Below the pieces are notes generated by a model that was not told the DNA's origin, searched no databases, and saw only the letters and a list, made by a program, of their open reading frames with translations. A program made the translations under genes and the position numbers. Shown here piece by piece: positions 52,427 through 60,269 of a stretch of 64,000 bases of DNA. This DNA comes from JAHEEL01 sp963700375 (lineage in GTDB: Bacteria > Actinomycetota > Acidimicrobiia > Spongiisociales > UBA5794), in assembly GCA_963700375.1 (NCBI GenBank), contig CAVOXF010000003.1, positions 310,001-374,000 on the forward strand. The letters run 5' to 3'. Within the stretch, counting starts at the first letter, position 1. Each line of letters begins with the position of its first letter.

Positions 52427-53296
52427 GTGAAGACCAAGATGCTCAACATCGGCGGACCGGTCCGGATCGCTGAGTACGGCGGTGAAGGGCCCCTGATCCT
52501 GCTCGTGCACGGACTCGGCGGCTCAACTGAGAATTGGGATGTGGCCGGGCCACTCCTCACCGGCGCCGGTCGTGTCGTGGCGATCGACCTCATCGGTTTC
52601 GGAGATTCCGAGCCGGGCGACCGACGCCCGAGCGTCGAGGACAACGCCCGCCTTGTGTCCGAGGTCATTCGCCTGCTCGGATATGAATCCGCAACGCTGG
52701 TCGGCAATTCCATGGGCGGCCTCATCTCCATGATCACTGCCGTCGAGCACGCCAACCGTGTCGACCGGTTGGTCCTGGTGAATCCGGCCCTGCCCGTGAG
52801 CCGACGGCGGCCACCCGATCTCGAGGTGATCACGAAGCTGATCGGTCCACTCGTACCCGGCATCGGCGTTCCGGCGTTTCGCGTCTACCGCGCCGCTCAC
52901 TCTCCCGAAGAGGAGACCACCGAGACGCTTCGGATGATCGCGGCCGACGCCGACACCGTGCCGGGCTGGGCACGACAGCGCCTCACCGAAGTGAATCGCC
53001 TGCGGCGCGGCCGGGACTGGGCAATCCCTGCGTTCCTCGAGGCGGACCGTTCGATTCCGCGGTACGTGCTCCGCCCCCGGCGGTTCGCCCGTCTGATCCA
53101 CCGGGTTGGGGCCCCGACGCTGCTCGTGCATGGCTCTGAAGACCGACTGGTATCCGTCGACTCGGCCCGGTGGGCGGCACAGCAACGCCCTGACTGGACC
53201 TACATCGAGATGGAGGGGGTCGGCCACGTCCCGATGCTGGAAGCGGCCAACGAGTTCGCTTCCGTCACCCTGGCTTGGCTCGACTCGGCGCGGTGA
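52427..53296 (+). CDS. Alpha/beta-hydrolase fold enzyme
   Basis: 289 residues. ILLVHGLGGSTENW (oxyanion hole), the nucleophile elbow GNSMGG (Ser95), acid Asp in HGSEDRLV and base His in GVGHVPM form the triad. The cap region (about 125-215) is helical and Arg-rich (RLRRGRDW, YVLRPRRFARL). It resembles esterases and MhpC/epoxide-hydrolase-type proteins. GTG start at 52427, 10 nt after the oxidoreductase pseudogene. Its stop overlaps the next gene (GTGA). Substrate unknown. Confidence 0.9.
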   Translation: MKTKMLNIGGPVRIAEYGGEGPLILLVHGLGGSTENWDVAGPLLTGAGRVVAIDLIGFGDSEPGDRRPSVEDNARLVSEVIRLLGYESATLVGNSMGGLISMITAVEHANRVDRLVLVNPALPVSRRRPPDLEVITKLIGPLVPGIGVPAFRVYRAAHSPEEETTETLRMIAADADTVPGWARQRLTEVNRLRRGRDWAIPAFLEADRSIPRYVLRPRRFARLIHRVGAPTLLVHGSEDRLVSVDSARWAAQQRPDWTYIEMEGVGHVPMLEAANEFASVTLAWLDSAR

Positions 53297-53967
53297 GCTT
53301 CGACTTCGCAGCCATCTACCGCTCCCATCGCGAGCGCTTCAGCGCTCTCGTCCTTGACCTCGACGCCCACGCCCTTGCAACGGTGGTTCCGGCCACACCG
53401 CTCTGGACGGTGCAGGACGCGTTTGCCCATGTAGCCGGAGTTGCATTCGACATCAGCGTCGGGCGCCTCGATGGCGTCACCTCCGAGCTATGGACCCAAC
53501 GGCAGGTCGACGAGCGCCACGGTCGCACGCCCGGCGAGATCGAGCGCGAGTGGTCGGACCTCGGGCCTACCGTCGAAGCGATCTTGGAAGCGGCCGGCCC
53601 GGCGATGTCCCACATGGTGATGGATGTGGTGATGCATCACTGCGATGTGACGGGTGCACTCGGAATCCCGGCGCCGCGGGAAGATGAGGGGTTGCGCCTC
53701 TGCCTCCGAGCGGCGAACGCCATCTCTGCGAAGATCGACGCCGCCGGCCTCCCGGCTCTGCGGGTCGAGACCGAGGGTCTCGACCGCGTGCTCGGGAACG
53801 GTGACGCGAGCATCACTGTTCGCGGTGACTCGTACGAGATCGCGCGCGCACTGTTCGGCCGCCGCAGCATCGCCCAGATCGCCATGTTCGACTGGACCGG
53901 AGACCCGACCCCGTACCTACCGCTCTTCTCGGTCTTCACTCCCCGCCAGACCCCTCTGGTGGAGTAG
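53293..53967 (+). CDS. Maleylpyruvate isomerase/DinB-like family protein (TIGR03083 type)
   Basis: 224 residues. The helical N-domain FAAIYRSHRERFSALVLDLDAHALATVVPATPLWTVQDAFAHVAGV is typical of the mycothiol-dependent maleylpyruvate isomerase/DinB family (LxxxxWTVxDxxAHL). VMDVVMHHCDVTGALG carries the second and third metal-ligand His positions, and a C-terminal SCP2-like part (about 150-220) follows. Members use mycothiol for detoxification or isomerisation. GTG 53293 overlaps the hydrolase stop by 4 nt, so the two are cotranslated. The exact reaction is unknown. Confidence 0.78.
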   Translation: MSFDFAAIYRSHRERFSALVLDLDAHALATVVPATPLWTVQDAFAHVAGVAFDISVGRLDGVTSELWTQRQVDERHGRTPGEIEREWSDLGPTVEAILEAAGPAMSHMVMDVVMHHCDVTGALGIPAPREDEGLRLCLRAANAISAKIDAAGLPALRVETEGLDRVLGNGDASITVRGDSYEIARALFGRRSIAQIAMFDWTGDPTPYLPLFSVFTPRQTPLVE

Positions 53968-53993
53968 CCGGTACCGCAGGCTCGGCCGAGACA

Positions 53994-54407
53994 TCACCCC
54001 TCGACCGGATACCCCGACTCGATCCAATTGACGATGCCGCCGTCGATTTCGTACACCTCCGTGAACCCGAGGTCCTTCATCGTCTTGACGGCATCCGACG
54101 ACCGGTTCCCGGACCGGCAGTACATCACGTACGGGTCGTTCTTGTCGAGCGTGTCGAGTTGGTCGGCGAAGTCGGCGTCGTAGTAGTCGACGTTGATTGC
54201 GCCGTCGAGACGGACCTCGTCGAACTCTTCAGGGGTCCGAATATCGAGGATCACGAGTCCGGCCGGATCGTCAGCGATCACCTCTGCCGCTTGCTCGGGT
54301 GAAACGAGTTCGACGGTTGCGGTGTCACTTCCGGACGAACAGGCCGTCGCCAGTACCCCCAGCACGAGCACCAGGGCGAACAGCCTTCGGATCATTCCAG
54401 TCTTCAT
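53994..54407 (-). CDS. Rhodanese-domain lipoprotein
   Basis: 137 residues. A signal peptide with lipobox (LATAC, Cys23) precedes a rhodanese domain (about 40-137): LVSPEQAAEVI, LVILDIRTPEEFDEVRLDGAINVDYYD and the active-site loop MYCRSGNRSSDAV. The CRSGNRS loop is a normal sulfurtransferase site. It is exported and anchored outside. It is the third gene after the CsoR/CstR-type repressor and another rhodanese, so it likely handles persulfide or thiosulfate at the cell surface. Start ATG 54407, AAGAGGAGG-like site upstream. Confidence 0.9.
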   Translation of the reverse strand: MKTGMIRRLFALVLVLGVLATACSSGSDTATVELVSPEQAAEVIADDPAGLVILDIRTPEEFDEVRLDGAINVDYYDADFADQLDTLDKNDPYVMYCRSGNRSSDAVKTMKDLGFTEVYEIDGGIVNWIESGYPVEG

Positions 54408-54447
54408 CGTGATGTTCCTCCTCTTCCATTGAACACGGTGAGATCGT

Positions 54448-54747
54448 TCAGGCCAACCCAAGGGCAACGAGCCCTCCGGTGAGGTTGGCGACTTCGTCGA
54501 AGCCATGACGCACAAACAGTTGGGCGGCCACACCGGAGCGATTCCCCGTGCGGCACACGAACAGGATTGCCCGGTCGCGGTCGAGATCGTTGAGTCGCCC
54601 GAACAGCGAACCAAGGCCGATCAGTTCCGCTCCCGGAAGTGTCCCCATGGCCCACTCGAACGGTTCGCGGACGTCGATGATGACGGCGTCGTGATTCTGG
54701 CTCCAGGCCTGCCAGTCGCGAGCCTCGACGAGGACTACTTCGCTCAT
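54448..54747 (-). CDS. Cytoplasmic single-domain rhodanese (sulfurtransferase)
   Basis: 99 residues. AVIIDVREPFEWAMGTLPGAELIGLGSL and the active loop FVCRTGNRSGVAA with catalytic Cys are diagnostic. It moves sulfane sulfur between persulfides, thiosulfate or thiols. It lies 11 nt downstream of the repressor gene and 40 nt upstream of the exported rhodanese. A repressor-rhodanese-rhodanese set like this is typical of persulfide-responsive cst-type operons. Confidence 0.92.
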   Translation of the reverse strand: MSEVVLVEARDWQAWSQNHDAVIIDVREPFEWAMGTLPGAELIGLGSLFGRLNDLDRDRAILFVCRTGNRSGVAAQLFVRHGFDEVANLTGGLVALGLA

Positions 54748-54758
54748 TCCCTCACCGT

Positions 54759-55028
54759 TCAGGTCAGCTGCATGAACAGCTTCTCGAGTCGCTCGGGGTC
54801 GTAGCCCTCGAGCGCGGCACTCTCGGGATCGAGGGCGCAGGTGGTCAGGGTCATGGCGAAGTACCGGTATCCAGCCTGCTCGAGCGCACGCATCGAGGCG
54901 GAGAACTGCGTGATGACGTCAGCGCATTCGCGCCCGTCCTCGAGCATGCCCTGAATACCCCGAATCTGGCCTTCGACACGGCGGAGCCTCGTCAGGATGT
55001 CGTGAATATCGACAGCGTCCGGCTTCAT
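54759..55028 (-). CDS. CsoR/RcnR/CstR-family repressor, probably persulfide-sensing (CstR-like)
   Basis: 89 residues, all-helical DUF156. ILTRLRRVEGQIRGIQGMLEDGRECADVITQFSA contains Cys35; LTTCALDP contains Cys64, the same 29-residue spacing as in CsoR and CstR. The copper-ligand His of CsoR, four residues before the second Cys, is Thr60 here, so a Cu(I) site is incomplete. Together with the two downstream rhodaneses this points to a CstR-type persulfide sensor. ATG 55028 is nine bases from a perfect operator (55038-55058). A GTG at 55049 would lie inside the operator and is rejected. Confidence 0.9.
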   Translation of the reverse strand: MKPDAVDIHDILTRLRRVEGQIRGIQGMLEDGRECADVITQFSASMRALEQAGYRYFAMTLTTCALDPESAALEGYDPERLEKLFMQLT

Positions 55029-55037
55029 AGGGCCAGG

Positions 55038-55058
55038 ATATACCCCCACGGGGTATAT
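55038..55058. promoter_or_regulatory. Operator for the CsoR/CstR-type repressor
   Basis: ATATACCCC and GGGGTATAT are perfect 9-bp arms around CAC. This G/C-run inverted repeat with AT flanks is the classic site type for the CsoR/CstR family. It lies 9 nt before the repressor start and overlaps the presumed promoter, giving autorepression. Confidence 0.85.
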
Positions 55059-55098
55059 GGCAGGCGAAACTCTCCACGAATCTCGTCAGAAGCCGGAA

Positions 55099-55140
55099 TT
55101 GATACGACCCGACTCAGGTTATAGTACTCACAACCACTCA
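55099..55140 (+). promoter_or_regulatory. dnaK promoter region with repeated ACTCA half-sites
   Basis: TTGATA (55099-55104) and TATAGT (55120-55125) could be -35 and -10, though the 15-nt spacer is short. ACTCA occurs three times in direct orientation (55112, 55126, 55136); ACTCAAG is the half-site of the HspR-binding HAIR element (CTTGAGT-N7-ACTCAAG). No inverted CTTGAGT was found. HspR is encoded at the end of this operon. Confidence 0.4.
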
Positions 55141-55192
55141 CAGGCACCCCCCACCGCACCGGTGGGCACCGACAACGAAGGAGCACACCCAC

Positions 55193-57028
55193 ATGGGACG
55201 CGCCGTAGGCATTGACCTCGGAACCACGAACTCCGTCATCTCAACCCTTGAGGGCGGAGAACCAAAGATCATCAGCAACGCCGAGGGGCACCGCACGACC
55301 CCTTCGGTCGTCGCGTTCGCCAAGAACGGCGAGGTCCTGGTCGGCGACCAGGCGAAACGACAGGCCATCACCAACCCGGAGCGGACTGTTCGATCGGTCA
55401 AGCGCCACATGGGCACCGATTGGGACGTCGAGGTTGACGGCAAGGCGTACAACTCGCAAGAGATCGCCGCCCGAATCCTCATGAAGCTGAAGCGCGACGC
55501 AGAAGCGTTTCTCGGCGAACCGGTCACCGAGGCGGTGATCACCGTCCCCGCCTACTTCGGTGACGCTCAGCGTCAGGCGACCAAGGAAGCCGGCCAGATC
55601 GCCGGCCTTGAAGTCCTGCGCATCATCAACGAGCCGACCGCCGCGGCCCTGGCATACGGACTCGACAAGACCGAAGACGACCACCTCATCCTCGTCTACG
55701 ACCTCGGCGGCGGCACATTCGACGTGTCGGTGCTCGAGATCGGCGAAGGCGTATTCGAGGTCAAGTCGACCCACGGCGACACCAACCTCGGCGGCGACGA
55801 CTGGGACGACAAGATCATCAACTGGCTCGTCGAAGGCTTCAAGAGCGAAAACGGCGTCGATCTCTCGAAGGATCCGATGGCGCTGACGCGCCTCAAGGAA
55901 GCTGCCGAGAAGGCGAAGATCGATCTGTCCTCGGTCATGGAGACCGAGATCAATCTGCCGTTCATCACCGCGACGAACGAAGGCCCGATTCACCTGCTCC
56001 GCAAGCTCACCCGCTCGGAGTTCGACCAGATGACCGAGGACCTCGTCGAGCGCACTCGCATGCCGTTCGAGGAAGCCCTCAAGGACGCGGGCGTGACCAT
56101 GAACGACATCGATCAGGTCATCCTCGTCGGCGGTTCAACCCGTATGCCATCCGTGCAGAAGCTCGTGAACGACCTGGCCGGCAAAGAGCCGAACAAGGGT
56201 GTCAACCCGGATGAGGTCGTTGCCGATGGGGCAGCCCTCCAGGCCGGCGTACTCACCGGCGACGTGAAGGGCATTCTCCTCCTCGACGTCACCCCGCTGA
56301 CGCTGGGTGTCGAGACGGAGGGTGGCGTCTCGACGAAGATGATCGAACGCAATACCACGATCCCAACTCGTCGGTCGGAGATCTTCACGACGGCCGCCGA
56401 CAATCAGCCTGAAGTCGAGATCCACGTGCTCCAGGGCGAACGCGCCATGGCGGGCGACAACAAGAGCCTCGGGCGCTTCAAGCTCCCGGGTATCGCCCCC
56501 GCGCGGCGCGGCGTTCCCCAGATCGAGGTCACGTTCGACATCGACGCCAACGGCATCGTTTCAGTGTCCGCAAAGGACCTTGGAACCGGCCAGACCCAGC
56601 AGGTCACGATCACCGGTGGAACCGCGCTGTCGGACGAGGACATCGAGAAGATGATCAAGGATGCCGAAGCGCATGCCAACGACGACGCGAAGCGCAAGGA
56701 AGCGGCCGAAGCCCGCAACCAGGCCGACCAGGCGGTGTATCAGATCGAGAAGCAACTCGCCGAGCACGGTGACAAGCTGACCGACGACGAGCGCAAGCCG
56801 ATCGACGACAAGATCGTCGAGATTCGCGGGATGCTCGCCAGTGAAGCCACCGGTGCCGAAGCGTTGAAGGCCGCGACCAACGAGCTGCTCACATCGTCTC
56901 AGATCCTCGGGCAGAAGATCTACGAGGCGTCCGCCGCCGAGAGTGCGGCCGCGACAGCCGATGACGCACCGCCGAGCGACGATGACGTCGTCGAGGCTGA
57001 GGTGGTGGAGGACGATGACGAGTCCTGA
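55193..57028 (+). CDS. dnaK: Chaperone DnaK (Hsp70)
   Basis: 611 residues. MGRAVGIDLGTTNSVIS (ATP phosphate loop 1), VITVPAYFGDAQRQATKEAGQIAGLEVLRIINEPTAAALAYG, VYDLGGGTFDVSVLEI and ILVGGSTRMPSVQ form the ATPase. The linker LLLDVTPL leads to the substrate-binding beta domain (NTTIPTRRSEIFTTAADNQPEVEIHVLQGER) and helical lid, ending in an acidic tail (VVEAEVVEDDDES). It refolds proteins with GrpE and DnaJ. ATG 55193 has AAGGAG ten bases upstream. First gene of dnaK-grpE-dnaJ-hspR. Confidence 0.98.
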   Translation: MGRAVGIDLGTTNSVISTLEGGEPKIISNAEGHRTTPSVVAFAKNGEVLVGDQAKRQAITNPERTVRSVKRHMGTDWDVEVDGKAYNSQEIAARILMKLKRDAEAFLGEPVTEAVITVPAYFGDAQRQATKEAGQIAGLEVLRIINEPTAAALAYGLDKTEDDHLILVYDLGGGTFDVSVLEIGEGVFEVKSTHGDTNLGGDDWDDKIINWLVEGFKSENGVDLSKDPMALTRLKEAAEKAKIDLSSVMETEINLPFITATNEGPIHLLRKLTRSEFDQMTEDLVERTRMPFEEALKDAGVTMNDIDQVILVGGSTRMPSVQKLVNDLAGKEPNKGVNPDEVVADGAALQAGVLTGDVKGILLLDVTPLTLGVETEGGVSTKMIERNTTIPTRRSEIFTTAADNQPEVEIHVLQGERAMAGDNKSLGRFKLPGIAPARRGVPQIEVTFDIDANGIVSVSAKDLGTGQTQQVTITGGTALSDEDIEKMIKDAEAHANDDAKRKEAAEARNQADQAVYQIEKQLAEHGDKLTDDERKPIDDKIVEIRGMLASEATGAEALKAATNELLTSSQILGQKIYEASAAESAAATADDAPPSDDDVVEAEVVEDDDES

Positions 57029-57665
57029 CGACCGTCGCGGATCGCCAGTCGCCGGTCACCAGCCTGAGGATGCCACCGCCGATGCGGGAGGCGCCGGCGG
57101 GCCGTTCCAGGACGGCGAGATTATCGAGGGTCTCGTGGTCCAAGAGGCGGGGCCTACGGCGCATGAGCTTGGACTCGAACTGCCGGAAGACCCGATCGAG
57201 GCGCAGGCGTTGCTGTTGCGCGAGCTGAGTGAAGCCCGGCAGGAAGCCGGCGAGCAACTCGAGATGCTGCAGCGCGTCGCCGCCGACTTCGACAACTACC
57301 GGCGGCGCGTCGAACGAGACCAGGTGGAGAACGTCGAGCGCGCGTCACAGCGCGTGATCGAGAGCCTCCTCCCGACCCTGGATGCCTTCGATGCCGCTAC
57401 GGCATTCGAGCCGCTATCGCCCTCCGAGCAGAACACGCTCGACGGCATGCTCGCGACCCGAGCCCAACTGCTCGAGACCCTCGCCCGTGAGGGTTTCGAG
57501 CCGATCCCCGCGGCCGGCGAGCACTTTGATCCGAAGGTTCACGAGGCGGTCTCCGGACCGGCCGGCGGTGAGGGTGACCTCATCGTCGACGCCGAATTGC
57601 GCCGCGGCTACGTCATGCGCGGCCGGGTGATTCGGCCCTCACTGGTGACGGTGAAGCATGCGTAA
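57015..57665 (+). CDS. grpE: Nucleotide exchange factor GrpE
   Basis: 216 residues. A disordered N-terminus (about 1-70) leads into a long dimer helix (RELSEARQEAGEQLEMLQRVAADFDNYRRRVERDQ, with FDNYRRR the family core) and the C-terminal beta wing (VHEAVSGPAGGEGDLIVDAELRRGYVMRGRVIRPSLVTV). It releases ADP from DnaK. ATG 57015 lies within the end of dnaK (14-nt overlap) after GGTGGAGG and gives MTSPDDRRG; starts further upstream fall in dnaK. It overlaps dnaJ by 8 nt. Confidence 0.97.
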   Translation: MTSPDDRRGSPVAGHQPEDATADAGGAGGPFQDGEIIEGLVVQEAGPTAHELGLELPEDPIEAQALLLRELSEARQEAGEQLEMLQRVAADFDNYRRRVERDQVENVERASQRVIESLLPTLDAFDAATAFEPLSPSEQNTLDGMLATRAQLLETLAREGFEPIPAAGEHFDPKVHEAVSGPAGGEGDLIVDAELRRGYVMRGRVIRPSLVTVKHA

Positions 57666-58587
57666 GGAATGGCTCGAGAAGGACTACTACGCCACGCTCG
57701 GAGTCTCGAAGACCGCTTCGAGCAAGGAGATCAAGAAGGCGTTCCGAAAGCTCGCTCGCGAGTTCCACCCGGACAACAATCCGGGCGATGCGGTTGCCGA
57801 AGCGCGTTTCAAGGAGATCAACGAGGCATACGACACCCTCTCGGACGCCGATGATCGGAAGGAATACGACCACGCTCGCGAGATGGGCTATTTCGTCGGC
57901 GACCCCGGCGGCCATCAGCAGTACGTTCGTGTCGAGGACCTCTTCGGGGGTCGGCAACCGGGCGGCGGGGGCGGCTTCCAGGATCTGCTTGGAGGCCTTG
58001 GCGACTTGTTCGGACAGGGCGGCGGACGGCAGTACCAGCCACGTCCGACGGTGGGCCGCAACCTACAGGCCGATCTGTCCCTGACGTTCCACGAGGCGCT
58101 CGCAGGTGCCACGAAGACCGTGAACGTCGGTGGGCGGAACGTCAAGGTCAAGGTGCCCAAGGGGATATCCGACGGCACCAAGGTCCGCCTGGCAGGCAAG
58201 GGAGAGCCGGGCTCGGCAGGAGCTCCTGCGGGCGATCTGTTCGTCCGCGTCCACGTAGCCGAGCACCCGATCTTCGAGCGATCCGGAAGGCGCGATCTCA
58301 AGATCGACGTTCCGGTCACGTTCGCAGAAGCCGCGCTCGGCGCCGTCGTCCAGGTTCCGACCCTCGACGGTACGACGAAGATCCGGGTACCGGCCGGCAC
58401 CCAGGGCGGAACGCTCATGAAGGTGTCCGGCAAGGGCGTCGAGAACGCCAACAAGACCGGCGATCTCCTCGTGACCATCCGGGTCACCGTCCCAACCGAC
58501 TTGTCCGAGACGGAAAAGGAACTGCTCGAGGCCTTCCGCGACGAGCGATTGCCGGACAATCCACGGACACACCTGGGGGTGGCATGA
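57658..58587 (+). CDS. dnaJ: Chaperone DnaJ without zinc finger (type II, CbpA-like)
   Basis: 309 residues. J domain (about 8-75) with HPD in AREFHPDNNPGD, a Gly/Phe-rich linker (about 100-125, QPGGGGGFQDLLGGLGDLFGQGG), then two C-terminal beta-sandwich domains (NLQADLSLTFHEALAGATKTVNVGGRNVKVKVPKGI; GDLFVRVHVAEHPIFERSGRRDLKIDVPVTFAEAALG). The four CxxCxGxG zinc repeats of type I DnaJ are absent. It delivers substrates to DnaK. Mycobacterial operons carry the zinc-finger DnaJ1 here, so a type II protein in this position is notable. Confidence 0.95.
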   Translation: MRKEWLEKDYYATLGVSKTASSKEIKKAFRKLAREFHPDNNPGDAVAEARFKEINEAYDTLSDADDRKEYDHAREMGYFVGDPGGHQQYVRVEDLFGGRQPGGGGGFQDLLGGLGDLFGQGGGRQYQPRPTVGRNLQADLSLTFHEALAGATKTVNVGGRNVKVKVPKGISDGTKVRLAGKGEPGSAGAPAGDLFVRVHVAEHPIFERSGRRDLKIDVPVTFAEAALGAVVQVPTLDGTTKIRVPAGTQGGTLMKVSGKGVENANKTGDLLVTIRVTVPTDLSETEKELLEAFRDERLPDNPRTHLGVA

Positions 58588-58982
58588 TGGACCGCGAGGA
58601 AGCCCGCTACGTGATCTCCGTTGCCGCGGAGATGTCCGGTATGCACCCGCAGACGCTGCGCATCTATGAGCGCCGCGGCCTCATCGAGCCGTACCGAACT
58701 CCGGGAGGAACCAGGCGGTACTCCGAAGCCGACATCGAGCGATTGGGCCTCATCCAGGAGCTCACGAGTGCCGGCGTGAACCTCGAGGGCGTGCGCCGGA
58801 TCCTGATGCTGGAGAGCGAACTCGCACGACACCGGAGCCAGATCGATCGACTGCGGCGCCTCCTCGAGGAGTCCGACGCCCGCTTCGTCGGCGACCCGGA
58901 GCGGAGAACGGTCATCCGGATGGGCGTGGTTCAGCGGCGCAACCTCCCGGCGATCCGAACCACCTACCCGTTGAGCGAGTAG
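58584..58982 (+). CDS. hspR: Heat-shock repressor HspR (MerR family)
   Basis: 132 residues. The MerR HTH is clear: YVISVAAEMSGMHPQTLRIYERRGLIEPYRTPGGTRRYSEADIERLGLIQELT. A short helical tail (LARHRSQIDRLRRLLEESD) follows. HspR represses the dnaK operon by binding inverted HAIR sequences with help from DnaK. ATG 58584 overlaps the dnaJ stop by 4 nt; the second codon is also ATG. In mycobacteria HspR is a Bpa-proteasome substrate, and Bpa is encoded in this window at 10880. Confidence 0.96.
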   Translation: MMDREEARYVISVAAEMSGMHPQTLRIYERRGLIEPYRTPGGTRRYSEADIERLGLIQELTSAGVNLEGVRRILMLESELARHRSQIDRLRRLLEESDARFVGDPERRTVIRMGVVQRRNLPAIRTTYPLSE

Positions 58983-58988
58983 TGCTGC

Positions 58989-59020
58989 GGAGTAGCGGAG
59001 TAGCTGAGTAGCTGAGTAGC
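58989..59020 (+). repeat. Tandem 8-nt repeat (GGAGTAGC/TGAGTAGC x4)
   Basis: GGAGTAGC occurs twice, then TGAGTAGC twice, without gaps, in the short space between hspR and the desulfurase-like gene. A related GTAGCTGAGTAGCGAGCG lies at the end of the GH13 gene (26508-26525). Confidence 0.7.
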
Positions 59021-59048
59021 GTCCGTCTCTCTCTTGGAGGTAGCCGTG

Positions 59049-60269
59049 ATGCTCGATGTTGAAGCCGTTCGCAACCAGTTCCCCGCGTTGTCTCGGATGG
59101 TTGGGGGGCGGCCGGCCGGCTATCTCGATGGCCCGGGTGGGACGCAAGTACCGAAGTCCGTCATCGACGCGATGGCGGACTTCATGCGTGCGGGCGGTAG
59201 CAACCACGGCGGGCCGTTCGCGACATCGCGCGAGACCGACGCCGTCGCGGAGTCGGCTCGCCTGGCGGTCGCCGACCTCTTCGGGGCGTCGCCGGATGAG
59301 ATTGCGTTCGGCCAGAACATGACCTCGTTGACCCTCTCGGTCAGCCGGGCGCTCGGTGCCACGTGGACGGCCGGGGACAACATCATCGTCACCCGCCTCG
59401 ACCACGACGCCAACGTCTGGCCCTGGGTTATCGCTGCACGGGACGCCGGTGCCGAGGTCCGCTGGATCGACTTCGACCCCGACAACGGATGCCGACTCAA
59501 AGACGATCACCTCGCCGAGCTCATCGACGTGCGGACCCGCCTGGTCGCCGTAACCCACGCCTCGAACGCGGTTGGCACCATCACCGACGTGCACCCTTTC
59601 ATCGAGGCCGCCCATGCCGTCGGCGCACGCACCTACGTGGACGCCGTGCACTACTCCCCCCATGGACTCCTCGATGTCGCAGCACTCGGGACCGACTTCC
59701 TCGCTGCCTCGTCGTACAAGTTCTTCGGCCCACACACCGGCTGCCTCTACGGAACCACCGAAGCGCTCACCAACGTTGCCGCATACAAGATCCGTCCGGC
59801 CCCCGACGAACCGCCCGGCAAGTGGGAAACCGGGACACAGAGCTTCGAGAGCCTGGCAGGGATCACGGCGGCGGTCGACTACATCGCCTCGCTCGGCAAC
59901 GGCCCATCACGCCGGGATCGAATCGCGTCCGCGATGACGATCATCGGCGAATACGAACGGTCCATATCGGCCCGATTCCTCGATGGAATGGCAGCGCTTC
60001 CCCGGATCACCCTCTACGGGCGAGACGTTCCCGAAGCCAGGACGCCAACGTTTGCGGTGTCCGTCGACGGCGTCCACCCAGACACCGTGGCCTCCATACT
60101 CGGCGACCTCGGGATCTTTGTGTGGTCCGGCGACTACTACGCCGTCGAGGTGATGCGCCGACTCGGCGTCGCTGATCAAGGCGGCCTCGTCCGCATCGGG
60201 TTCGTCCACTACAACACGTTCGAGGAAGTCGATCGTGTCGTCGCCGCTCTCGGGGATCTTTGCCCGTGA
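59049..60269 (+). CDS. Cysteine desulfurase-like PLP protein (class V aminotransferase fold)
   Basis: 406 residues. VRNQFPALSRMVGGRPAGYLDGPGGTQVPKSVIDAMADFM opens like the TIGR01976 group. GQNMTSLTLSVSRAL, VTRLDHDANVWPWVIAARDAGAEVRWIDFD, VTHASNAVGTITDVHPFIEAAHAVGARTYVDAVHYSPHGLLDV and FLAASSYKFFGPHTG (PLP Lys in SSYK) are visible. The catalytic Cys loop of true IscS/NifS is not evident, so the reaction may differ. ATG 59049 lies eight bases after GGAGG; GTG 59046 is an alternative. It overlaps the GH1 gene by 4 nt. Function not established. Confidence 0.88.
   Translation: MLDVEAVRNQFPALSRMVGGRPAGYLDGPGGTQVPKSVIDAMADFMRAGGSNHGGPFATSRETDAVAESARLAVADLFGASPDEIAFGQNMTSLTLSVSRALGATWTAGDNIIVTRLDHDANVWPWVIAARDAGAEVRWIDFDPDNGCRLKDDHLAELIDVRTRLVAVTHASNAVGTITDVHPFIEAAHAVGARTYVDAVHYSPHGLLDVAALGTDFLAASSYKFFGPHTGCLYGTTEALTNVAAYKIRPAPDEPPGKWETGTQSFESLAGITAAVDYIASLGNGPSRRDRIASAMTIIGEYERSISARFLDGMAALPRITLYGRDVPEARTPTFAVSVDGVHPDTVASILGDLGIFVWSGDYYAVEVMRRLGVADQGGLVRIGFVHYNTFEEVDRVVAALGDLCP

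Noticed and set aside
57915..59735. 606-codon open frame on the minus strand across dnaJ, hspR and the desulfurase-like gene
   Set aside because: It is antisense to well-recognised genes and has no family motifs; long antisense frames are expected at this GC content.
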